Source of the DNA: Paraburkholderia silviterrae
GTDB lineage: Bacteria; Pseudomonadota; Gammaproteobacteria; Burkholderiales; Burkholderiaceae
Reading direction: 5' to 3'
Length of the DNA stretch: 64,000 bases
NCBI RefSeq assembly: GCF_004353915.1
Contig: NZ_SMRP01000010.1
Location: forward strand, 168,417 to 232,416
Each line of letters begins with the position of its first letter. The first letter of the stretch is position 1. Of the stretch, positions 17,149 through 25,401 are shown in pieces. The position numbers and the translations under genes are program-made. The notes under the pieces are model-generated. The model was not told where the DNA came from. It made no database searches and was given only the letters and a program-made list of their open reading frames with translations.

Positions 17149-18615
17149 CTAGCGCCGAAGACTGAAAAGCCGCAACAGCTCGTCGCGCAACTCGGAGATA
17201 TCGAGCACATGCTGCGCGCGAGTCAGCGCCACATAGAGCAGGCGCAGCTCATCCTCGTCGGGCATCGGGCTACCGTCGGCACCCCGCAGGCGGAAATCGT
17301 TCGCGACCTTGACCCGCTTCCATTCGAGGCCCTTGGCGCGGTGGACGGTCGAGATTACATAATCCGCGGCGCCCTCCGCCGTCGAGCGTTGCGCGAGGGC
17401 ACGCAGATAGTCCGTGCCCAGCTCGTCGACGATCCGGACAACCGGCAGCAGGTCCTGGCCAAAAGCGCTGCGCGCAAACGCCTGCGCCTCGCCCCATGTC
17501 TCGAACAGCGCAAACGCCGCTGGCCGGAATGCGCGCTGTCCGGCCAGCAACTGGTCCGCGCCGTCTGCATACGCAACGATCTCGGCCGCGCTCATGCGGA
17601 TTGCCGGGCGATGCCCCGCCTCGATGCCCGCAGCGAACTGCCATAGCGCCGAGACGTTCTTGCGGCATAGAACAGCGTCCACGGGCGGCGCAATCGCCGG
17701 GTCTTCGACCATGATCGAGCCAATCGCGTCTTGCCCGCGAATGGGCGTTCGTTCTCCAAGCAGGCCAAGCAGCCGGCTCGCCAGCGCCGCGAATGTCGTG
17801 CCGAAACGAAACGACTCCGTGAGCGCGCATTCGGGCGCGTCGATCTGCGCCATCGCGTTCACCGCGCCCCGCCACTCGTAGATCTGCTGGTACGGGTCGC
17901 CCACGTAGATGATCTGCGCGTGGCGCTGCCGCTCGAGTACCGAAAGCATGACGCCGTCGCTGTCCTGCGCCTCGTCGAACAGGATGTAATCGGCCTCGAT
18001 GCGTGGCTCCAAAAGCGCCCAGAGCTTGAGCAGCACGTCCGGCGAAATGACATTGCGTGCCCGTGGATGGGCGCTCTCTTCCCACAATCGCACGACGTGG
18101 GGCAGCAGCCAGGCACGCAATTGCGCCGCCATTGCCTCGTCGATTTTCTCGTCCACGACGATATGCTGCACTTCCGGCTGGTGCTGGTCCGAGCGGCAGA
18201 ACCTGCCGAGTCCGTCGGCAATCCAGCGCCCGATCTCGAACGGCGTGACGTCGACGGCCTTCCCCGTCACGGTGCGGACCTGTACCGGCCCGAGTCCGTA
18301 GCGTGCGGCCAGCAAGTGCGCAGGCTCGGCCTGCAGGCTCACGCGACTTCTCAGCGTCTGAGGCACGCACGCCCAGGCCAGCGAATGCATCGTGCGGGCG
18401 TCGACCGTGGGAGGAAAGCGGCGGCCGGCGCTCGCCGCGATATCCCGGTTGAAGGCGAGATAGGCGCCGCGCCGTCCGCCGAGTTGCTCCGCCACCAGCT
18501 GGAGCGTGGAGGTCTTGCCTGCGCCCGCGTAGGCCTTGATCTTGAGGTTCCCGCCACGCAGCACCGCCTCGACGACCGCGCGCTGCTCTTGCGTGGGATT
18601 GAACGGGACTGGCAT
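17149..18615 (-). CDS. UvrD/Rep-type SF1 DNA helicase
   Basis: A 488-residue ATP-dependent helicase. The start at 18615 (Met-Pro-Val-Pro-Phe) is chosen because the Q-motif 'FNPTQEQRAVV' follows at once; the longer open frame upstream is not helicase-like. Motifs in order: Walker A 'AYAGAGKTST', motif II 'ILFDEAQDSD', motif III 'YVGDPYQQIYEWRGA', motif IV 'TESFRFG', motif V 'STVHRAKGLEWKRV' and motif VI 'LLYVALTRAQ'. All catalytic residues appear present. It is compact, shorter than UvrD (720) and similar in size to the accessory helicases of defence loci. It lies tail-to-tail with the YhcG-like nuclease. Its role in repair or defence is not determined. Confidence 0.9.
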   Translation of the reverse strand: MPVPFNPTQEQRAVVEAVLRGGNLKIKAYAGAGKTSTLQLVAEQLGGRRGAYLAFNRDIAASAGRRFPPTVDARTMHSLAWACVPQTLRSRVSLQAEPAHLLAARYGLGPVQVRTVTGKAVDVTPFEIGRWIADGLGRFCRSDQHQPEVQHIVVDEKIDEAMAAQLRAWLLPHVVRLWEESAHPRARNVISPDVLLKLWALLEPRIEADYILFDEAQDSDGVMLSVLERQRHAQIIYVGDPYQQIYEWRGAVNAMAQIDAPECALTESFRFGTTFAALASRLLGLLGERTPIRGQDAIGSIMVEDPAIAPPVDAVLCRKNVSALWQFAAGIEAGHRPAIRMSAAEIVAYADGADQLLAGQRAFRPAAFALFETWGEAQAFARSAFGQDLLPVVRIVDELGTDYLRALAQRSTAEGAADYVISTVHRAKGLEWKRVKVANDFRLRGADGSPMPDEDELRLLYVALTRAQHVLDISELRDELLRLFSLRR

Positions 18616-18754
18616 GGGAACGGGACGCAGAAGGGGGAACGTCCCGGAGTGTGCCAGAAATGATGCCGGTTCCGACAGCCCCCACTCTGCCCGGCGCTGA
18701 CCAGGGTTCAAAACTCTCGCGCGCTTGAACAATAGCGCGCTGAATGCGAGCGCT

Positions 18755-19681
18755 TCAATGCAGCGCGGCGTGGTCGCTAGCCAACGCCGGAGGCACGATC
18801 TCCCGCAGGAACTCGACAAAGGTCCGGACTTTCGCATCGAGATATTGTCGCGATGGATATTGGACATAGCCGGTCAGTTTCTGCAGCTGGTGGTTCGGCA
18901 AGACACGCGCCAACGCACCGCTCTTGAGGAGCGGTACGGCCGACGGCATGGGCAGCGCGCCGATGCCTTTGCCCTCCTGCAGCACCGTGCCCAGTACCTC
19001 CGGAACATTCACCTGAAAAGCCGTCGGCGGAAGCTCGAATGTTTCCGGGCCGTCCGGTCCGTCGAGATCCCAGCGACCGCGCGGGAACAGCGATGAAACG
19101 AGCGGTATGCACGAATGCTGCGCCAGATCGGCAACGTCCTCTGGCGCTCCGTGATCCTCGAGGTAGGCCGGCGACGCGCACAATACGCTGTGCAGCGTCC
19201 CAAGCCGCTGCGATACGAATCCCGAGTCCGGCAGTTGATCGCCCGCCATCCAGACCGCGACGTCGCACCCCTCGTCCAGAATCCTCGGGAGATGGTGGGA
19301 CAGGTTCAGATCCACCGACACGGACGGATAATATTCCTGATAACGCATGAGGGCGGGCACCAGGTAGGTCTGGCCAAAGCCCAGCATCGCGTGCACCCGC
19401 AAACGGCCGGCCGGCTTGGCCAATGCGTCCGAGGCTTCCACCTCTGCGTCCCTGATAGAGGTGAGAATCTGCTGGCAACGCTGCAAATAGCGTTGCCCGG
19501 TCTCGGTCAATGCGATGCGGCGCGTGGTGCGGTTGAGCAGCCGGGCGCGAAGATGGGTCTCCAGCCAGGCGACGGCACGGGTTGCAACGGCGCGTGAAAT
19601 ATCCATGCGCTCTGCCGCACGGGCAAAACTGCCCTCTTCTGCAATGCGAACGAATATTCGCATCGATTGCAACGTATCCAT
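18755..19681 (-). CDS. LysR-family transcriptional regulator
   Basis: A 308-residue LysR protein of the CrgA/PA0477-like subgroup. The winged helix-turn-helix is at residues 1-60 ('MRIFVRIAEEGSFARAAERM', 'LNRTTRRIALTETGQRYL'), with an effector domain from about 90 to 295. It is the last gene of the minus-strand array emrB-marR-OMP-emrA-lysR, 83 bases after emrA, so it is probably co-transcribed with the efflux genes. The effector is unknown. Confidence 0.88.
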   Translation of the reverse strand: MDTLQSMRIFVRIAEEGSFARAAERMDISRAVATRAVAWLETHLRARLLNRTTRRIALTETGQRYLQRCQQILTSIRDAEVEASDALAKPAGRLRVHAMLGFGQTYLVPALMRYQEYYPSVSVDLNLSHHLPRILDEGCDVAVWMAGDQLPDSGFVSQRLGTLHSVLCASPAYLEDHGAPEDVADLAQHSCIPLVSSLFPRGRWDLDGPDGPETFELPPTAFQVNVPEVLGTVLQEGKGIGALPMPSAVPLLKSGALARVLPNHQLQKLTGYVQYPSRQYLDAKVRTFVEFLREIVPPALASDHAALH

Positions 19682-19764
19682 TTTCAGATCCTCTAATTCA
19701 GCTTCCGAATGGCCCGCCGCAACACGGGTAATCAGCGTTGCTGCGGGCCCGGCTACCCACCCGC

Positions 19765-21051
19765 TCAGTTCGCCTGAGCGATTTTCTGCATGCCTGGCGA
19801 TGCAGCCTTGGTCTGTTGCGCCATCTCATTGCTCGCGATAATCTTTTCAATCTCCGCATTGGCCTTCGCGCCGTACTGCGCAAAGACGTCCGTGCGATAA
19901 GTTGTGTTCACAGCCGCGGCGAGCTGCGTGCCGGAGTCATCGCGCGTGTCGGCGTCCACGTCCATCGACAAGCCGATGCGCAGTGGATGCGCCTGCAGCT
20001 CCTTCGGGTCGAGCTGGATACGCACCGGCAGCCGCTGCACGATCTTGATCCAGTTGCCGGTAGCGTTCTGCGCCGGCAACGTTGCGAACGCACTGCCCGT
20101 GCCGGCCGAGAAGCCGATCACCTTGCCGTGATATTTGACGCTCGAACCGTACACGTCCGCCGTCATTGTGACCGGCTGGCCGATGCGCATGCGGTGCAGT
20201 TGCACTTCCTTGAAGTTCGCGTCCACCCACACGCCGTCGAGCGGCACGATTGACATCAGCGGCGTGCCTGGCCCCACGCGCTGTCCCACCTGCACGGAGC
20301 GCTGCGCGACGTAGCCCGTCACCGGCGCCGGCAACGTGTTGCGCGCGTAATTCAGGTAGGCGTCGCGGACCTGGGTCGCCGCGGCTTGCACGTCGGGATG
20401 CTGCTCGATCGACGTGCGGTCGGTCAGCGCGCGGTTCGACTGCGCCTGCTCACGAGCGGCGTCGAGCGCGGCCTGCGCGGCGGCTACGGCGTCGCGGGCG
20501 TGCGAGACGTCCTCGGCGGACACCGCGCCGGTGGCCTGCACCGCGACACGGCGGCGCAAATCGTCCTGTGCGCGAGCGAGGTCCGACTCGCGTTGCGCGA
20601 CGTTGGCCGCGTAGTAGTCGTTGTTCACGTAGAGCGTGCTCACATGGCGCACCGCCTGGCCGAGCGCTGCTTCAGCGTTCAGGAGTGCGATTCGTGAATC
20701 GGCAGGGTCGAGCGTGACCACGGGGTCGCCCTCTTTCACGATCTGGGTATCGTCCGCGTTGACAGCGTCGACCGTGCCGGTCACTTGCGGCGTGAGCTGC
20801 ACGAGGTTGCCGTTGACATACGCGTCGTCGGTCGACTCGTGATATTGGCCGTACGTCCAGTAGTATGCGCCATATGCCGCCCCCGAGAGCGCGACGCCGA
20901 TACTCAGCAGCGCAATCCACAGCCTGCGTTTGCGCGGCGCATCGGGCCGCGTAGCGTTCGGCGTGGCACTAGCGGGTGCGCCGTGCGCTGGGTTGCTGGT
21001 CGGTTGTGCCGTGTCCGCGCTCGTGCGCTCGGTCGTGGTGGAATCGCTCAT
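19765..21051 (-). CDS. emrA: EmrA-like membrane fusion protein (HlyD family)
   Basis: A periplasmic adaptor of 428 residues linking the EmrB-like transporter to the outer-membrane channel. The start at 21051 (Met-Ser-Asp-Ser) precedes a polar Thr/Ala/Pro-rich cytosolic tail, then a single membrane helix after 'RKRRLWIALLSIG'. The typical 'STDDAYVNGNLVQLTPQVTG' lipoyl half, a long coiled-coil hairpin (about 135-245) and 'LPAPVTGYVAQRSVQVGQ' follow. The C-terminal tail after residue 385 extends about 40 residues beyond the usual end. It is 34 bases downstream of the outer-membrane gene. Confidence 0.92.
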   Translation of the reverse strand: MSDSTTTERTSADTAQPTSNPAHGAPASATPNATRPDAPRKRRLWIALLSIGVALSGAAYGAYYWTYGQYHESTDDAYVNGNLVQLTPQVTGTVDAVNADDTQIVKEGDPVVTLDPADSRIALLNAEAALGQAVRHVSTLYVNNDYYAANVAQRESDLARAQDDLRRRVAVQATGAVSAEDVSHARDAVAAAQAALDAAREQAQSNRALTDRTSIEQHPDVQAAATQVRDAYLNYARNTLPAPVTGYVAQRSVQVGQRVGPGTPLMSIVPLDGVWVDANFKEVQLHRMRIGQPVTMTADVYGSSVKYHGKVIGFSAGTGSAFATLPAQNATGNWIKIVQRLPVRIQLDPKELQAHPLRIGLSMDVDADTRDDSGTQLAAAVNTTYRTDVFAQYGAKANAEIEKIIASNEMAQQTKAASPGMQKIAQAN

Positions 21052-21085
21052 GTCAATGCTCCAGTGAATTTGCGAACGCGCCGGT

Positions 21086-22588
21086 TCAACGCGCGGCGAC
21101 GACGGGATGGGATTGCGCGGCGGAATCCGCGCGGCGAGTGGCATCGGTCGACGTATCGACGTAGCCGCCGCCGAGCGCCGATGCGAGCGCGATCTGCTGG
21201 TCGCGCCGGTTCATCAGCAGCCTGGCGACGGCTTGATCGGCTTGCAGTGCGGTCATGTCGGCGTTGAGGACGGTCAGCTGATTCGTCAGGCCGCCTTTGT
21301 ATTGCGTGATCGCCAGATCGTCGGCCTCGCGCGCGGCTTGTTGCGCGGCCTGCGCATCGGCAAGCTGCGTGTCGCTCGAGCGGATCTGCGCGAGTTGCGT
21401 CGCCACTTCGCTCAAGGCCGTGATCAGCGTCTGGTTGTAGGTCGCGACGGCGTCGTCGAAGTCGGCGTAGCGTCCTTTCAATTGCGCGCGCAGTTCGCCG
21501 GCATCGAAGATCGGCAGATGGATCGCCGGGCCCGCGCTGGCCGTGCGGCTCGCGGCCGTCAGGAAGCGGCCGAAGCCAAACGCGTCCAGGCCGATCGCGG
21601 CGCTCAGATTGATGTCCGGATAGAACTCGGCCTTCGCCTCCTTGACTTCGTGCGTGATCGCGTCGACGCGCCAGCGGGCCGCGACGATGTCTGGCCGGCG
21701 GCTCACGAGGTCGGCGGGCAGGTTGTCCGGCAGGCGCACTTCGTCGCCCACGCCGAGCGCGGGTCGCGCGATCGCAAGCCCTCGGTCGGGGCCCTCGCCC
21801 ATGAGCGCCGCCAGTTGGTAGCGGGTCGTCACGATGCTGCCGTCGAGCGCCGCAAGCGCGGAGCGCGCGCTCGCCAGGTTCGCCTGCGCCGTCTTGCGCT
21901 CGACTTCGGTATCGAGCCCGGTCGCGATGCGGCCGGCCGTGATGCGGTCGATTTCGGCACGCCGGTCGACCTCCTGTTGCGCGATGTCGTGCAGCACGTA
22001 AAGCTGCGCAAGCTGGTTATAGGTGCGGGCGATCGTGGTGGTGAGCGTGAGCTTGACGACTTCCGCGTCGGCCCGGCTCGCCTGCAAGTCGGAGACCGAA
22101 GCTTTCAGCGCTTCGCGATTCTTCCCCCACAGATCCAGATCGTACGACGCGCTCAGGAGTCCGGAGTTTTCCGTCTGCCACGAACCCGCGTACGGCGGCG
22201 GAATCAGCGCGTTGCCGCTGTACTGCTCACGTTTGAGCGAGTAGTCGGCGTTGACGCTCGGCATCGTGCTGGCCTTCGCGGTTTCCGTATAAGCCTGCGC
22301 CCCGGCGACACGAGCTCGCGCCTGTGCAATCGTCGGGCTGCCCTTGAGCGCTTCGTCGATCAACGCCTTCAATTGCGCGTCGCCGAACTGGTCTGCCCAG
22401 TCTGCCGCCGGCCAGTGGCCGCTTTCAGCGGGCAAGCTGGTTGCCGTTTCGAACTGCCGAGGCTGCGCCATCTGCTTGTCGCTGTGGATGCCCGCGTAAT
22501 TCACGCAGGCCGACAGCAACGCCACCAGAATCGCCGACAGCCCTACCTTCGCCGCACGGATGCCGGGTTGCGTAATCTGCGTCTTCAT
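21086..22588 (-). CDS. Outer-membrane efflux lipoprotein, NodT/OprM type
   Basis: A 500-residue TolC-like channel with a lipoprotein signal peptide: start at 22588, hydrophobic segment, and lipobox 'LLSACVN' with the acylated cysteine at about residue 28. It contains two OEP repeats, with the conserved 'YDLDLWGKNREALKAS' near the first and 'RPDIVAARWRVDA' near the middle. It completes the tripartite pump with EmrA and EmrB. A palindrome at 22591-22604 sits directly upstream of the start codon and covers the Shine-Dalgarno area. Confidence 0.92.
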   Translation of the reverse strand: MKTQITQPGIRAAKVGLSAILVALLSACVNYAGIHSDKQMAQPRQFETATSLPAESGHWPAADWADQFGDAQLKALIDEALKGSPTIAQARARVAGAQAYTETAKASTMPSVNADYSLKREQYSGNALIPPPYAGSWQTENSGLLSASYDLDLWGKNREALKASVSDLQASRADAEVVKLTLTTTIARTYNQLAQLYVLHDIAQQEVDRRAEIDRITAGRIATGLDTEVERKTAQANLASARSALAALDGSIVTTRYQLAALMGEGPDRGLAIARPALGVGDEVRLPDNLPADLVSRRPDIVAARWRVDAITHEVKEAKAEFYPDINLSAAIGLDAFGFGRFLTAASRTASAGPAIHLPIFDAGELRAQLKGRYADFDDAVATYNQTLITALSEVATQLAQIRSSDTQLADAQAAQQAAREADDLAITQYKGGLTNQLTVLNADMTALQADQAVARLLMNRRDQQIALASALGGGYVDTSTDATRRADSAAQSHPVVAAR

Positions 22589-22590
22589 TT

Positions 22591-22604
22591 TCTGACCTGT
22601 CAGA
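22591..22604. promoter_or_regulatory. MarR-type operator overlapping the efflux lipoprotein translation start
   Basis: A perfect 6-2-6 palindrome (TCTGAC-CT-GTCAGA) immediately upstream of the start codon. Its first 12 bases match the site at 24703-24714 upstream of emrB in 11 of 12 positions, so the same MarR protein could bind both. Confidence 0.6.
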
Positions 22605-22640
22605 TTAAAGTTTGAATAAAGAGGCGATGCGCTGCTGCGC

Positions 22641-23078
22641 TCACACTCCAATGAACTTCTGCAGCAGGCGGTCCAATTCCTCGAACTCCGCCTTCGTGAA
22701 CTTCTTCAACTTCGCATCCAGCACCACGGCTGCGATCGCCGGCATTTCCGCCGTGGCTTGCCTGCCCTTGTGCGTCATCGCGAGGTTGACCACCCGGCGA
22801 TCGTCGGCACTGCGGGCGCGTTCCAGCAGCCCTTTCCTTTCCAGCTTGTCCAGCATCCGCGTCATCAGGCCTGTGTCGACAGAAAGTCGTTTCGAGAGCT
22901 CGATCGGCGTGGACGCCACGCCGCGCTGCATCGCGAGGAGGACGCCCATCTGCGCACTGGTGATGCCGAGGTGACTGAAGGCCGCGTCCATTTCCGTCAC
23001 GATCTGCTTGCGAGCCCGGATCAACATGAACCCGACGTTTTGCGTGAGCGAGAAAGAGTCACGTGTGTAGTGCTCCAT
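22641..23078 (-). CDS. MarR-family regulator
   Basis: A 145-residue MarR protein with winged helix at about residues 35-105: 'HLGITSAQMGVLLAMQRGVAST', 'KRLSVDTGLMTRMLDKLERKGLL' and the wing 'RSADDRRVVNLAMTHKG'. It lies 9 bases after emrB and 52 bases before the outer-membrane gene, so it is encoded inside the efflux operon. MarR proteins typically repress efflux genes and release DNA on binding phenolic acids such as salicylate (family knowledge). A paralogue lies at the head of the locus. Confidence 0.9.
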   Translation of the reverse strand: MEHYTRDSFSLTQNVGFMLIRARKQIVTEMDAAFSHLGITSAQMGVLLAMQRGVASTPIELSKRLSVDTGLMTRMLDKLERKGLLERARSADDRRVVNLAMTHKGRQATAEMPAIAAVVLDAKLKKFTKAEFEELDRLLQKFIGV

Positions 23079-23087
23079 GGCCCCTCC

Positions 23088-24650
23088 TCAATGACCGCCC
23101 GCGCCCGCCGCGCTCGATGCCCCGTCCTTGGTGGGTTTGGTCACCCAGACGAGCGGAATGATCACGACAAAGATCACCGCGGATAACCAGAACACGTCGT
23201 TCAATCCCAGCATCGCCGCCTGCGCGCCCAACTGCGTTTCAAAAAAAGCCTGAGCTTTGAAAAGACTCGCGTGCAGGGTCGTTTCGATGTTGGCGAGCGC
23301 GTGCACGTAGTTCGGGTTGGTTGCGCTCGTCTGCTCGGCGAGTTGCGAGTGATGCAGGATCGTCCGGTTGTTCCAGGTGTTCGAAAGGAGCGACGTGCCG
23401 ACCGCCCCCGCGAACACCCGCACGAAGTTCGAGAGGCCCGCGGCCGCCGGGATCTTCTCGGGCGGCAGGCCCGAGAGGATGATCGCCGTGAGCGGCGTGA
23501 AGAACAGCGCCATCGGGATGCCCTGCAGCAGCGTCGGCATCACGAGCGTGTACGGATCTACGCCCGTCACATAAAACGAGCGCATGAAGAACACGCCGGC
23601 AAAGCCGAGGAACGCGAGCGTCGCCAGCACCCGCGGGTCCGACTTCGGCATGATCTTGCCCATCACCGGCGCGAGAATCACCGCGAAGATACCGAGCGGC
23701 GCGGTCACGAGCCCCGCATCCACGGCCCGGTAGCCCAGGTATTCCTGAATCCAGGTGGGGAGAATCACGAGGTTGGCAAAGAAGATTGCGTATGCAACCG
23801 AAATGGCCACGGTGCCGCCCATGAAGTTGCGCCCGGTAAAGAGACGCAAATCGATAATCGGCTTGGACTCGGTCAGCTCCCAGATCAGGAAGAATACGAA
23901 GCCGACCAGCGCAACGATCGAGAGGATCCAGATTGTGGAGGACTCGTACCAGGCGAGATCCTTGCCTTTGTCGAGCATGACCTGCAACGCGCCCACCCAC
24001 ACGACGAGCGAGAGCAATCCAACCTTGTCGACCGGTAGCTTGCGCGACGGCGTTTCGCGCTGGCGATAGAGCGCCCAGATCACCGCCGCGGCGAAAATGC
24101 CAACGGGCACGTTGATGTAGAAGATCCACGACCAGCTGTAGTTGTCGGTGATCCAGCCGCCAAGCGCGGGACCGGCGATCGGGCCAACCGTGGCGGTCAT
24201 CGCCCAGAGCGAAAGCGCGCTCGAGCTTTTCTCCCTGGGAAAGGACTTGAGCAACAGCGCCTGCGAAAGCGGCACCAGCGGCCCGGCGACCGCCCCCTGC
24301 ACGATGCGGGCGGCGAGCAGCACCATCAGGTTCGGCGCGATACCGCACGCCGCGGACGAGACCACGAACAGCAGGATCGCGGCCACGAAGAGCTTCACTT
24401 CCCCAACCCGCTGCGTGAGCCACCCGGTCAACGGAATCGACACCGCGTTGGCCGCCGAGAACACCGTGATGACCCAGGTGCCTTCGTCGACCGACACGCC
24501 CAGGTCGCCGGACAAGGTCGGGATCGCGACGTTCGCAATCGACGAGTCCAGCACATTCATGAACGTGGCAAGCGCCACGGCGAACGTGCCCAGCGCGAAC
24601 TGCCAGCCCGCCAATGGCGCCGGAACGTTCACATTCTTTGGAGAGTTCAT
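23088..24650 (-). CDS. emrB: EmrB/QacA-type multidrug MFS transporter
   Basis: A 520-residue inner-membrane proton antiporter of the DHA2 family with 14 predicted membrane segments. Family blocks are 'LATFMNVLDSSIANVAIPTLSGDLG' in pieces (motif D1), 'WVITVFSAANAVSIPLTGWLTQRVG', 'GAVAGPLVPLSQALLL', 'GPIAGPALGGWITDNYSW' (motif C) and 'WRWIF'-like 'WSWIFYINVPVGI'. It exports drugs or organic acids with the adaptor and channel encoded downstream. The start at 24650 (Met-Asn-Ser-Pro) has 'AAAGGACGC' upstream. It is first in the operon; the paired operator at 24701-24738 lies 50 bases upstream. Confidence 0.94.
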   Translation of the reverse strand: MNSPKNVNVPAPLAGWQFALGTFAVALATFMNVLDSSIANVAIPTLSGDLGVSVDEGTWVITVFSAANAVSIPLTGWLTQRVGEVKLFVAAILLFVVSSAACGIAPNLMVLLAARIVQGAVAGPLVPLSQALLLKSFPREKSSSALSLWAMTATVGPIAGPALGGWITDNYSWSWIFYINVPVGIFAAAVIWALYRQRETPSRKLPVDKVGLLSLVVWVGALQVMLDKGKDLAWYESSTIWILSIVALVGFVFFLIWELTESKPIIDLRLFTGRNFMGGTVAISVAYAIFFANLVILPTWIQEYLGYRAVDAGLVTAPLGIFAVILAPVMGKIMPKSDPRVLATLAFLGFAGVFFMRSFYVTGVDPYTLVMPTLLQGIPMALFFTPLTAIILSGLPPEKIPAAAGLSNFVRVFAGAVGTSLLSNTWNNRTILHHSQLAEQTSATNPNYVHALANIETTLHASLFKAQAFFETQLGAQAAMLGLNDVFWLSAVIFVVIIPLVWVTKPTKDGASSAAGAGGH

Positions 24651-24700
24651 GTTGCGTCCTTTAAGGGGGCGACGATCGAAGTGCCCACACGGTCATCATT

Positions 24701-24738
24701 TGTCTGATCTGTCATGTCTATATCTGACATATCAGACA
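24701..24738. promoter_or_regulatory. Paired MarR-type operator upstream of emrB
   Basis: Inverted arms 24701-24714 and 24725-24738 agree at 13 of 14 positions around a 10-base spacer. Each arm contains TCTGA-x-x-TGTCA in opposite orientation, with centres 22 bases (two helical turns) apart. It lies in the 107-base gap between the upstream marR and emrB, where the efflux promoter must be. The same half-site recurs at 22591-22604. Confidence 0.75.
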
Positions 24739-24757
24739 TTGCGGTAAAAAAAATGGC

Positions 24758-25195
24758 TCACTGATCCAGCAGCTTGCCGAGGAGACGACAAAAAGTGACG
24801 AACTCCGGCCCGTCAAAGGCCGAGAGGCGCCGGTTCAACACCGCCGGCACGATCTCGGCTGCGCGCTCGGCGACCTCCCGACCGGTCCCGGTCAACGCGA
24901 GATTGACCACGCGCCGGTCCTCGCTATCGCGAGCACGGCGCACGAGGCGCTTGCTTTCCAGCCGCTCGATCACACGTGCGACGAATCCCGAGTCGACGTC
25001 GAGCAGTCTCGACACCTCGACCGATGAATGCGTGTTGCCGTGAGACAGGAGCAACAGCGCGCCGACCTGTGAAGCCGTAACGCCCAACTCTGCAAGGGCG
25101 ATATCGAGGTCCGCCTTGTACACGCTGCGCGCCTTGCCCAGCGCAAGGCCGATGCTCAGGCCCGGCAACATACGCTCTTCGCCAAGGTGGTTCAT
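24758..25195 (-). CDS. MarR-family regulator heading the efflux locus
   Basis: A 145-residue MarR protein with the winged helix at about 35-105 ('LGVTASQVGALLLLSHGNTHSSVE', 'LLDVDSGFVARVIERLESKRLV', wing 'RDSEDRRVVNLALTGTG'). It is similar in length and layout to the second marR inside the operon, consistent with an old duplication. It reads in the same direction as emrB and is divergent from a TetR gene. The region between carries three palindromes (25219-25235, 25264-25275, 25343-25352). Confidence 0.9.
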   Translation of the reverse strand: MNHLGEERMLPGLSIGLALGKARSVYKADLDIALAELGVTASQVGALLLLSHGNTHSSVEVSRLLDVDSGFVARVIERLESKRLVRRARDSEDRRVVNLALTGTGREVAERAAEIVPAVLNRRLSAFDGPEFVTFCRLLGKLLDQ

Positions 25196-25218
25196 GACTG
25201 ATGCCTCTGCTCCTGACT

Positions 25219-25235
25219 CTGGCGTTTCTCGCCAG
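25219..25235. promoter_or_regulatory. Palindrome just upstream of marR
   Basis: A perfect 6-bp inverted repeat (CTGGCG and CGCCAG) with a 5-base spacer, 24 bases upstream of the marR start codon. It is an operator or leader hairpin candidate and is unlike the emrB sites. Confidence 0.35.
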
Positions 25236-25263
25236 GATCACGATCTCGATGCGAGGCATACTA

Positions 25264-25275
25264 AACCGATCGGTT
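25264..25275. promoter_or_regulatory. TetR-type operator, copy 1
   Basis: A perfect 12-base palindrome AACCGATCGGTT in the marR-tetR divergent region. The central decamer is repeated exactly at 25343-25352. Confidence 0.65.
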
Positions 25276-25342
25276 CGATACGGTCAAGGGAGAAATTAAA
25301 AATTTGATAAATCACCGTGTAACCAGGCAATCTGGCACCGAT

Positions 25343-25352
25343 ACCGATCGGT
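25343..25352. promoter_or_regulatory. TetR-type operator, copy 2
   Basis: A perfect palindrome ACCGATCGGT, identical to the core of the site 79 bases away, lying 50 bases upstream of the tetR start. An AT-rich promoter-like segment (25290-25315) lies between the two copies, so a repressor could control both divergent genes. Confidence 0.65.
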
Positions 25353-25401
25353 GTGAACTTCCGTGATACAGTGGCGTCGCCCCGTTTTGACTTCAGCAGG
25401 A

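Noticed and set aside
17270..18685. Second long minus-strand frame (471 codons) overlapping the helicase
   Set aside because: It is a shifted frame of the helicase gene with Arg/Gly-rich translation; all helicase motifs lie in the other frame.
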